Below, piece after piece: positions 47,073 to 59,300 of a DNA stretch of 62,000 nucleotides; the first letter of the stretch is position 1; each line of letters begins with the position of its first letter. The stretch is from Chrysomallon squamiferum. Taxonomy: Eukaryota > Mollusca > Gastropoda > Neomphalida > Peltospiridae. The stretch covers positions 25,618,430 to 25,680,429 of the forward strand of contig CM022672.1 in assembly GCA_012295275.1 (NCBI GenBank), read 5' to 3'. The position numbers and the translations under genes were made by a program. A model generated the notes under the pieces. It worked only from the letters and a program-made list of their open reading frames with translations, made no database searches and was not told the DNA's origin.

Positions 47073-48119
47073 TTCTGTTTGCTTGTGTAATTGAGAATTT
47101 AATACATATTCGACGGATCCAGGATTTTAAAAACGGTGTTGTCTTTGTTGTGATTTAACTTTTAAAATTAAATGGGTTGAATTACAACTACCACAAATAT
47201 ATATTACAAATAAATTAGTTTAAGAATTATATTGTCACAGTAAAACGGATAGAAATATTTTTTAAATAGTTCATTTATATTAGTGTTGTTGTTCTTGTCG
47301 TCATCGTTGGATTCGTTGTCGTCGTACTATTACATTGATTTATCCATGTATAAAATATTAATGCTAAAAATTCCTTCAGTAAGTAAACGACTTATGCCGA
47401 CACTTTTGGAATATTACTTGGCTTGTTACAAGTAAGCTATGCAAATATTAAAGACAAAAAATTAGAGAGAATGTGGCCTGAAAACACACATTTTATTATT
47501 ATCATTCTCAAAGTTTTTAAAATTCTCGGGAGTTACACGGTTTTACCACCTATACTTTGATAGTTCACAGTTTAAGGAAGGATAATCCTCAGATTATTGA
47601 CCAATCACAGTCCTCGTTGGTTATCTGTAAAAGGTAATGTGGAAGTGACCGGTGCAATCATTTGTCGAAATATATAGATCCTATAAAACCACATACCTCC
47701 TACATAAAAACAAGAAATGAAATTTAATCCATTATTTGCTTTGATTTTATGTTCTTTTGCTGCTATTTATGTACGTACCTAAAGGAACATTTACTATTTA
47801 TTAATTATAATTTTTATCTTAAATCTCTTGCTTCTAGTTTGTTGTTGTTATTATTATTACGAACATTATTAAATTTAGTAACTTAGAATAGCATAGTTAT
47901 AATTCGTATTTACTTTATCAGATTCGTATGATCAAATATCGTATATTTTAAAAAAACCCATAAAACTTCACCATTCTCCAATAAAATTTCAATAATTATT
48001 AATATTAATTTATATGTGTTGTAATACTTTTAATGAACGTCACAACTCTAATGTTAAAAACTGTAGTAGTAGTAGTAGTAGTAGTAGTGATAATATGTTG
48101 AGGACAAAACTAATATCAA
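47073..48119. other. Intergenic between tail-to-tail genes
   Basis: Mostly AT-rich. Includes a short (GTA)n at about 48063-48087, and the promoter-like segment and possible signal-peptide exon near 47600-47770 listed separately. Nothing else supported. Confidence 0.5.
47717..47770 (+). CDS. Possible first exon of a small secreted protein
   Basis: ATG at 47717 opens MKFNPLFALILCSFAAIY, a textbook-shaped signal peptide (basic n-region, 10-residue hydrophobic core), followed at once by a GTACGT donor; unspliced it stops three codons later. Upstream lie CCAAT (47601-47605) and TATAAAA (47682-47688). Against it: the TATA box leaves almost no leader, and I could not find a second exon in the right phase before 50300. 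The first acceptor checked, near 48620, runs into a stop after two codons. May be coincidence. Confidence 0.25.
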
Positions 48120-50513
48120 TTGTTTATTTCTTGGTCACTTAATACTGAACAGCTACCACAATACACAGAATGTGAGAAAACAAAACACAAAAATGTATTT
48201 CACTATTATTTTATTTTTATACTTCCTTATTTACACTGTACATATAATACTGGTAAGAAACATAAATACAGTATTCAGAAAAATATAAATAATATTACCA
48301 CTTTTATTCTGGAATGTTTCAGTATTCAACATTTATCCTTAAAGTACATTTAAAAAAAAACCTGCATGTGCAAAAATTAATGTTTTGTGAAATTAAATAA
48401 TGAAATGAATGATATAATAAATAATACTGATGTAAATGCTTTCAATATTTGATTTTAACCCTTCACTTTTGTAGAGCTTGTAATGTATAAAATATCTGAC
48501 AATGTTGACTTGTGTATGTGTACTGACCTGGTCCGGATTCAAAAGGTTAACTAATAATTAAACCAGAAATAAAACATAATTAAATAAAACTTTGGTTGTT
48601 TTTTTTGGTACAATTTCAGGAAGACTAAGTTACAGTGAACTGAATAGTTTTCAACAAATTTTACATGGCACATGACAAATCTTTTCCTGAAATTACTAAA
48701 ATAAATATAAGTAAGTAAATAAATATTGTGAAAAATAAAAAAGAAGGCTCAAGGTGTTGAAATATGTTATATTTATAGCATACATATTTTTGTACTCAAC
48801 AATGTATTTTGGCATCAGAGTAAGAACAACTCACAAAAAAATGTGATTGATAAAAAGAAAATTTACTGCTGGAGAATTATCTTCAGCAGATCATCTGGAT
48901 GTTTTATGTCGTAAGACCAGTTGCATTTTAATTCTTCTCAAATATTATCCCAACTAATTTCTGTTATTAAATATTTCTCGTTTGTTGTTTCAAAACATTA
49001 AAAAATGCTACAGGTTCATCATCAGACACAGAGAACCAAATATGAGATTATTCAAGAGATTAACAGATTAATCAGGTAAAATGTAGGTAGAATGATGGTA
49101 ATCTAATTTTTGTTCTAAATATAATAACTGTAAATCTAAACACTTTATATTTTTATAGCTTAAAAATCTATCCACACATTTATTATTTAATAATAATAGA
49201 TTAGTTTGATAACCTTTTAGGTAAAACTGATAGTCATTAAAAACAGTTTATCTAAAATTTCATCACTATGAATAAAAATAACTTTACTAAATGGTGAATT
49301 TATAAAACAAGTATTTTCATATGAAGTTAAAAACATTAATTAGTGATGTAAATCATAATAAATGTATTGTCATGAAAACAGAAGTGTAAAGCCAGTTATA
49401 ATAAAGAATAAAATTAAATTTGATACAAAAACTGTACATACATGGTAAATATCACAATTAAAATAAAAATCACAAAGGGAATATTTAAAAATATCAAGTG
49501 GAGTGTTATAGATTGGATGGAATGTCATAATTTTGTGCAGTTACAAAGAGTAAATATGATAATGATAATAAAAAAGCAAGATTAAGACTTACAAGACATT
49601 GTGTATATAGAGAATAATAATAATGAATAGAGTAAAATAAAATGAATAATTACACAATACAGTAATAATAATAATGAATAGAGTAAAATAAAATGAATAA
49701 TTACACAATACAGTAATAATAATAATAATAATAGTAAAATAAAATGAATAATTACACAATACAGTAATAATAATAATAATAGATTACAGATATTTCTAAC
49801 TTCACTTGACTTGAATTAATATCAAACTAAAGTTAATTAAAATACTTGTCTACTTTCCAACACATATAAATATATAGAGTCAAAAAGCCAGTGTATATTC
49901 AAAATGACCAATATAAAATAACATTATTAAAAATTGTCAGTAACAAATATTCTGCATTCTCAGAGATAATAAATCAAACATGAAATGTAAAATTTGAGAG
50001 ATTAAACTCCTACTTTTATTAAAAAATTAAATATATAAATAAATAAAAATATTATATAATAAAATAACACTTTTAAAAAGAGCCATATGATTTAAAAGAA
50101 TAGAAAGTCTTTAAAGAGAGAGAGAGAGATATAAAGAGATCTTTAAAAAATATAATGATTAACAATTTTATTTTAATTATTATTATTTGTTTTGAATAAA
50201 TATTAATAATTTATCACATTGTTGATGATGTGTGTTGAAAAAGGCATCTTGTTGAAGATATCTTTACAAATGCAGTTCAAGGCACTGGGGCATTACTCAT
50301 AGATCTAAAATATAAAACAAAAGTTTAAATTACTGCAATGTAATACTCATAATACAGGAATATTTATTTGTTCTTTTAAAATGAATAAGAAATTTTAGAA
50401 TTTTTAAAAGGTTAAAATAATAGAAAATGAATGGTTTAACAAAAGGATCTTGTTTTTATTTCTTTATTACTCACATTAAAATAAATAAGAAAGTTAATAA
50501 AATAAAATTAATA
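48120..50513 (-). other. Probable 3' UTR and flank of the coiled-coil gene
   Basis: AT-rich sequence after the stop codon at 50514, with no further conserved coding segment. A minus-strand AATAAA (plus TTTATT, 48123-48128) followed by T/GT-rich sequence is one candidate end. Contains a 51-bp minisatellite at 49615-49780. A possible extra last exon near 50304 is discussed in the findings. Confidence 0.35.
49615..49780. repeat. Minisatellite of about 51 bp, three copies
   Basis: Three copies of a unit containing AGTAAAATAAAATGAATAA then TTACACAATACAGT, separated by (AAT)n of 3 to 6 units. The third copy lacks the GAATAG segment. Unit length varies only through the AAT spacer. Confidence 0.9.
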
Positions 50514-50728
50514 CTAACAGTCTCTTTCAGGAAATACAGGACTGGCAATTCGGTCTGATGATGTTGACCTTGACCTTCGACCTGTGAGATAACTTGTACT
50601 GGCTCTCGTTAATGGACTAGGAGATCTGTTTCTGTCCTGAAATTGTTATAAAAATAAAAAAACATGTAATATTCACACACCATAAAACAATATCTTTTTA
50701 AAAACAATATTAATAAATAAATAAAATA

Positions 50729-50761
<33 letters not shown>

Positions 50762-53700
50762 TAATAATAATAATAAATACCAACAACAACAACAATAATA
50801 ATAAAATTAATTCAGTCAGATTATAAGAAGTAGTAGTAAGGGATACAACGTGACTGCACACACAGGTTTCAGTAAATCAATAAGGGAAGTGCTACATACA
50901 ACATTAAAACAAAAACTGACAGAACAACTAGGTGATCTGAATGCTGCTTGAAACAATCAAGTTACTTTAATTATAATTTATTCATGCTTACATATATCAA
51001 TGATTTAGGAGGTGTCCGTGACCTTGACCTAATTTTGGTCATTTCCCGTATTGCCCGGAGGTCAGCAGATGGTTCACTACTGTTAAAAAGTACCTGGGTA
51101 AAAAAAAATTAATAATAATTAGACAAAAATATTTCAAAGCAATTTTGAAAATACATTTTGAGTTTTAATTATAAAAATAAACCAGTTATAATTATTAACT
51201 TGCAATACTAATTCAGATCAATCTCCAGAAGTAACAATCTCATAAAAATTCATCCAATTTTGTTTGATTCTTCAGTGACACCATTTAATCTCTTTACAAA
51301 AAAAAAAAAAAAAAAAAAAAAATAATAATAATAAAAGCTATATATAATTATTTCTCAAGGAAAGTTTCTTATTTATATTCTGATACTGCAGATAAAGTGA
51401 CATACTGTTAGTTAGTTTACAGTTGCTAGCATGAAATATCAGACTACATGTATGAATGTTTACCTCTTGCAAGGTGTTAAGTTTGCGTTTCAGACTTTCA
51501 ATTGTTCCCTCAGACTGTAGTCGTGTTGTTTCCATGGCTTCAGAATGTCGTAGCATCTGCTGATGCAACTGGTACTGAAGAAACAGAACATGTATATTTA
51601 TTTTAAATTATATTTACACTCAGATGGTTAATAAAACTGAACATAATTATTTAAAAGACGTTCTTGGTTGTTTTGGTTTTTTTTAATCATTTTTTTCCAA
51701 GACTGAATACTACTGAATACTAGTAAAAGAAAATTATATATATATATATACACAGAGAGAGAGACGATAATGAAATAACAATAGCAGTAATAGTAATTTT
51801 TCAAGACTGTGTACATTTGTTTGTTACTGAATATTGTCCACAAAGTCTGGGTACATGGGGAATTTTACTATGTTATTTATTTATGTTATTTTTCTTACCC
51901 AGATCAAATGATGGCTCTGTCTAAAGAAGAAAGAATAGAGTTGGTACTTTTAAGTAGACAAGAAGGATGGTCTTATTGCAAAGCTGCAGAAGAATTCAAC
52001 CTTAGACACCCTAATAGACAACCTATTTATTTTACTTATGTACCCAGACTTTGTGGATATTATTCTTACTCGGAGATAATCTTGCTCTTCTTCTAGTTTT
52101 TCTTTGAGTGCTTCCTTTCTCCACTGTTCTCTGAAAACTGGGGGACTTCGCACGTGAATAACATTCTCCTTGTCCTCATCAACCATCTACAAAAACATCA
52201 AGCATTTATTTAACAACACATTGTAATATTAATACAAACACAGTTAACATTCTTTACTGGCTTTAATGAGTGTAAAGCTAACTGCTAAGAACAAAAAGAG
52301 AACTTCTTTTTGTTTAGCAGGAAGAAATGCATTATACTTACCTTTCCGTAAACAGGAAAGCAGATAGCTATGCTTTCTATAAAAATTCAGGAATAAATAA
52401 TATCCCAAATGATAAAGCTATCACTATTCCACATTCATTTATGAGTTGTCAGTGAAAAAAAAATGTATGTGAAATTTATGCATTCAGAGAAGGGGATTTA
52501 AAAAGTGTTTTATTACATGTTAGATATGGGTGAAACATTTTAAAAATGGACAACAGGAAAACACAAGTTACTGTTTTCTTCTGTTTAATAGGAAAAAACC
52601 CACAAAAAACATAAGATACTAAAAAATTAAAAATCTGTAAAAGAAATACATTTGTGAATTAGAACATCTCTCATGTATAATTTAATTTCTTCTGTCAGAT
52701 TGTAACAACATTTGTGGATAATAATAATAAAACATTAACATTTTTTTGTGTGTTTGATTTTACAAATAAAATATATATATATTTATATATGACAGGGTTT
52801 CGTAACAGAATATAATGAAATATTTCTTAAATGTTAATAAAGAAGTGCTTGAATATATGTGCTGAGGCTTTGTGCATTTGAAAAAAATAGTGAAGTGAAA
52901 ACTGATGTGAAAAAAAGTTCAAAACAACAATAAATCAATATCTGTGTCTGAAATGAAAATATTTTATAACACATTTTAAAACAGTTCCATGAACTTTAAA
53001 AATTTCCTGTTGTCATCAGTTTTAAACAATGTGATAAATTATTAATATTTATTAAAAACAAACAATAATAATTAAAACAAAATTGTTTATCAGGATATTT
53101 TTTAAAGAAAGATTTTATATATATTTTAAATGTTTTATTCTTTTTGTTAAAATTCAATTTTTATTATTATTTATCAAAAACAAATCTATTTTTGTTTTAT
53201 TCACTTTAAACAATTATGGTTATTTCAGACTGTCTATGATTTCTTTTTAATTAATAAATGTAAATATAATTACATATTCATCAATTTACACTATACCAAC
53301 CCCATTCTCCTTCTCATATCCCCCCCAAAAAAATACCCCAAAACAACAACAATTCAACAGCCCTCAAATTTATTCATAAATTGAATAAAACTCTTGATTA
53401 ATAAGAAATTTATTATAAATTTGTTAATGACATCAGCTTTTTTTTTAACCTGCAACAAAGAGGGTACATTGATACTAATTATAATAATAATAATAATAAA
53501 AGACTGAAAAGTAAAATAATTAATAGTTTACATGATTACATGTGCAAATATATTTATCCATGAAATATAATACTTAAAAAGAAATAATAATAATAAAATA
53601 ATAACAGAATATATAATTAATAATACAATATAATATTTATGCTCAAAAGACAGGATATTTCAAGAAAAAAGTGGTTAATTCAAATATATAAACTTGTATA

Positions 53701-56285
53701 ATACATAAAGTTGGTGAATTAAGGATATATTATATTCAGGATAAAATATATATAGCAGATGAAAAGTTAATTCAGTTTAATATATATATTGTATATGTAT
53801 ATATGTGGTAGATATATAGCTAACTTTCAGTTTTCTCTGATCACTTTGTAAATTATTTTTTATATTTGGTGTCCAAATTACTTAACTTATTTTTTATTTT
53901 TATTACAAAAACTGCATATAGTTTCTTTATTTCATACAAGCAATAACAATGTTTTCAAGAATGATACATTTCCTTTTTGTTCAATAATTTAAAAGTAATA
54001 ATTATAAAACTTTAAAGATAATAATAATACTACTACTAATAATAATAATAAATTATTTATGACAACATCAATAACTGACCAGAGAAAAGCAAAGGTTAGT
54101 GTTATTATTAGTAACAGCTGAGATATTGGTTTTTTCTGCCACTCACATCACTATTTGTTTGTGGTTTTACAAATGGCTGACAGTTGATATAATGACAATT
54201 TAAAGCCTCTTCCATAGTTTTAAGATGTAATTTTATTGTTTCTTGTGAAATGAGCTGAAAATGAATCATCTTTGTTAGTTCCACTGCATTCATATCAAAC
54301 TAGTTATCCACAGAATATAATAATAATTTTATGAGACAGTTTAAATCACTGAAATGAAATGTAAGTTCTGATTGGTTGCTATCTACTAATGGCCTATAAA
54401 AGTAAGGTTGTATCTGATTGGATGAAATAATGCTCAATTTATTACTAATAGGAAAAGGTCATGGTCATATAAATAAAAAAAATGTTATAAACTTAATTTA
54501 TAATCAAAAATAAATGAAAATGAAGGAAAAGAGAAAATGAATTAACAAACATAAAAATAAAATAAAAATAAAAATAAATTTAAAAATAAAAGAAAGAAAG
54601 AAAAAATTAACAAAAGAAAGAATGAAATAAAATTGAATAAAATAAAATAAAATATAAATGAATTAATAATAATCATAATTTTAAATTAAAGTTAAACTGA
54701 AGTAAGTAAAATAAAATAATAATCATTAAAACACCTCACAAAAAAAAAAAAAAATATTGTTTCATAAATATAAAAAGAAAAACGTATCATTTTTATTTTT
54801 AAAATAAAGGTAATATGGGTTAAGATCCATTTAACTGCTATCTAGATCAACTACACATACACTAGATCCAGACTAGATTTACTGGATAACTGATTTAATT
54901 TTGAAAGTTTTATTTATTTATTTATTTATATTTTAAATAAATTGAAATTTGACCTTTAAAAACAAAATTTATCAATGTCAAATTCATTATTTTTTTATTA
55001 CTATGATAATGATAATGATGTGAAATCGATGATTATGATGATTATGGTTAAGATGATCAGAAGAAAAATCTGCTAATAAAAATTCACACTAGCATGCAAA
55101 AAATTTATTCTAATTTCAGCAACAGCTCTCAAAACGGATTGTCTCTTCTTATTAGAACTCTTTAGAAGAAAAATATCAGAAAAACTAGTGATGACCTACT
55201 GAGATGAAAGAGAGGCTGACCTGTTTCTTTGTACTATAGAGCTCTTTTTTAAGTTGACTGAGCTCATCACTGAGCCGGTTAGCATTGGAAAAGTGCTCTT
55301 CAGCAATTTTCTGAAGGTTTGTTACTTGAGTATTAGATCTTTGCTGCGTCAGAATCAATTCCTATCAATGACAATACCAAAACTAACTGAACATATTTTG
55401 TTATTTTTGTTGTTTCTGTTGTTAAAGAGTAACAGGTAATTTAAAAAAAGAAAATGTTACTGAAAAATAAAAAGAAGAATAAATTCGTTTATAAAAAACA
55501 GTATTTTATATACTAAAAATTAAAATGAATAATTACTGTCAAAAAACCTGCATAAAATAAAACTTTTTTGTTTTGTTTTTCCCTTAAAACAAATATTATT
55601 GTTAATAATAATGAAAAACAATTATTAGGAAAACTGGCTTCAAAAGAAAACTGAAAAGAATTTTATTCTAAAGCAGAAAGTAACAACTAAGAATCTAATT
55701 ATTGCATTAAAAATAAAACAATACTATACGACTAGATTTCATATTAGTAAAAATGTGTTATCAAATTTTTTTTAATTTTTGTTTTTGTTTTGAGTTTTTG
55801 GAGATATTATTTTAATTATAGAAATAAAATCAAAAATTGGTTTTTTCTTAAAATTACAATGAAATTAAATTAATTAAAAGTTTTGAAAATTTTACATGCA
55901 TCAGTAAAAAACAATGTTTTGTGCTGTTTTATGGAAGAAAGTAAAGTTATATTTCTGTGATTAACTGTTCTGAGAAATATGTTTTTAGAACTGTAATTCT
56001 GTTAATAAATTTGTTTTTTTTATAATAAATTTATTATATAAAGAATTGTCAAGTTTTATTTTTATTGTTCCTTTTTATCATACTTGTTTATTATCAATTT
56101 TGCTCATTTTCTGGGTAGAAATATACCAAAATCAGAATCAGAAGAAATTTGATATATCTGAACTTTGGGAAAAAAAGAAAAAAAAAAAAAAAAGAATTAT
56201 AATGATATTCATTGTTGTATTTATTTAATGCTTTGATAAAATTAAATTTATCACTATATATATATACACATATATTAATACCCGC

Positions 56286-56323
<38 letters not shown>

Positions 56324-59300
56324 TTTAATATATACTCAATTTATCTGTATCTGACATTTATAAAAGAACAAAATATAAAAAAAATGTATCAGAACTGACA
56401 GATATTAACACGAGCAATCTGAGGTGAGATTTAAAGCCTTCTGCTATCCACTCTAAAGAAGACTGACTAATGAACTTGGACACAGAGGAAGATTACCTGT
56501 TTGGTCAGATCAAGTTGATCTTGTATGTCATGTAACGTACTCTGCAGTTCTGCGTTCTCTTTGACTAGGTTCTCCTGATCCTAATAATAAAACCACTAAT
56601 AAATCTTTTTGTCTGAAAAAACTAATGTACTAATCTCTGTTGCCATAATAATTTATTATTTTGGTTGTCATACTTATGCATTGATTTGTTTGGTAACACT
56701 AATATAGTGATTTGCTGGTTGTACAGATATAGGTGTATGAAGTCAGCTGTCATTTTGATGTGTAATATTGGTTGTATATTAAATACCAATTTGACTGTCA
56801 TTGTAAAATGCTGTTTTGGTTGTCAAACAATTGTACCATTTCAGTTTTATTACTAATGCACCAATTCAGTTGGTATATATTAACTAATAATTTTGGCTGT
56901 TAGTGTACCATTTTGAATGCCAAGGTAATGTACTGTTTTGGTTTTCATCCTAACTAATTTTAATTTTGGTTGTAATAATAATATACCTATTTAGTTGTCA
57001 ATCTAATTTTCAGGTTTGATTGCCATACTAATGACCATTTTGGATATCAAACTAACATTTCAGTTGATATTCCAATGGACTCACTCAGCTGTCATAGTTT
57101 TAAGACAACCTGATTTTTCTTTCTTTCATAGTGTAGACTCCAAAATGTTCAACTGCGACCACAATTCAAGTTATGATTCAATTTGTGAATGCAAGTTTTT
57201 AGTGTGCAACATTATAGGTGATCCATTAAATGTGTGTCCATTTGTTAGCAAATGTGAATACAGGCAGTGCCTGGTTTGCCTTCTGGCACCAGTGTTTTGT
57301 GCTTTGTGAAGTTGGTGCAATAAGGAACTGGTTTTGTTTGTAAGTATTTGCTGTGCTATTAATTTTTTATCTTAATGAAGAAATCTAACTGATACACTAT
57401 GTTTTTTCTGAGTATTTTACTTTGTTGTCTCAAATAATTAATTATTGTCAGTGTAACTCAATAAAATTATTTGTAAAATAATACTGTTATTTATTTTTTA
57501 AAAATGCATCATATTCAAATTTAAACTTTTAAGCACCCATCACCAAATTTAAAATAAAATTCTTACAAAATCAAGTATTTAAAAATTAAAAGTACATACT
57601 AAAATTATAAGATAAAATCAAATTAAAAATAAAATAAAAGTTCAAATTAAACAAATATAAAGCCTAAAATAAACAAATTAAAAACAAAACACACATAATT
57701 CAGCAGCAAATCTAAAAACACTATTTTTATCAGTTAGCTGCAAGGAATCTTTTATATTAATGAAACAACTTAAAAGAACTATTATGCAAAGAGTTCATAC
57801 CTCAGCACTTTCTTTTCTAAGTTTCTGCAGTTCTTCATAAGACATTGTCAAAGCTTTGGCTAGCTCATTCTTTTCTTCATTTCGCTTTCCAATCTCACTT
57901 TCTGCAATAGTATTATTTTATTAGAAAGTTTTGTATGCAGAAATAAATATGATAAAGATGACAGTGAAGATAATAAGAGTAACAGTAATAATAACCAAAT
58001 GTAATAATAATAATATTAAAAACAAAACATAATTAATATAATGTAAAATTATAACAATGAGAAGTTGTAATAAAAATAATAATAATGAAAAAATAATAAA
58101 AACACAATAGCAACAGTAATATAAAGAAAAATGAGAAAAAAATCATCATCAATAACCATATAATCCTTACATACCTAAGTCTTTAATTTTACTGTCCATC
58201 ACAACAAATTTTTCTTCACTTGCATTTAGACTGTCTGTTTTCTGCTGCAAAATAAAACACATACAATCTTTAGAAAATAATTAATGTTAAAAAATATTTA
58301 ATTATTTTTATATAAACGAATATTTTAATTATTTTTATAGTTTACTGTGATGAAGCTGCAGCTATAATATGGCTATGGATTTTTCCTACTTGTAAATAAA
58401 ATAAGAAAAAATATATAAACAGTACATCATAGTCAGTGAAAATAAGAAAGAAAAAAAAGATTTTTCTATTAAAACTACACAGTATACAGAGTAACTTATT
58501 CTTTAGAAGATAATAAATAAACAAATGAACAAAAGGAAATAAGTAAGGAAATAAATGAATAAATACCAAACAAAAATAAATAAAAATAAAAATAAAAATA
58601 AAAATAAAAATAAAAATAAAATAAAAATAAAATTAAAATAAATAATAATTCATGAATATATAAATATAAAAAAGGCAGAAAAAAAAAAATCCCTTCCCCA
58701 AACATGTAAAAAAATAAATAATCAACAGTATATGAACCTCTAAAAATATGGACTAAAAATTAATAATAAAAAAAAAAATATATATATATTTTTTTAAATT
58801 ATAATGATAAATTAAATTAAAAACAGTTAACCCCCATATATCATGTTGGAGATAAAAACAACACTAGCTTTAATTCATATTTATTAATTTATCCTGCTTT
58901 TTACTCATCTACAAGCACATCAACTATTTTCCTCAAAATAAAATAAAATAAGTAAATACAAATTACAGAATTTTCAATATTAAAAACTATCACCACCAAA
59001 ACCATCATTACATTTGTCTACTTTGACAACTACAAGTCACTTCTCCAATACTCAGGATGTCAGACACTGGCTGGATTGGGAAAAAAACTGCTCTCTATGC
59101 CAATGCTGGAGGCTGGGAGATGGAGGTACAAACCTGTATTTCTGAAAGTCGTCTCTGTGTTCTTTCTAACTCTTCCTGTTTACATGTTAGTTCAGCGCGG
59201 AGTGAGTCGAGCTCTATGTTAGCGTTATCCACAAGCTACGGTGACAAAGAACAGTTTTGTTTGTTAAACTAAAACTATTAGTGAGACAGAGAAGAGATAC

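Noticed and set aside
48120-48353. Plus-strand 77-codon open frame
   Set aside because: AT-rich chance frame, antisense to the probable 3' UTR of the coiled-coil gene; no domain or signal visible.
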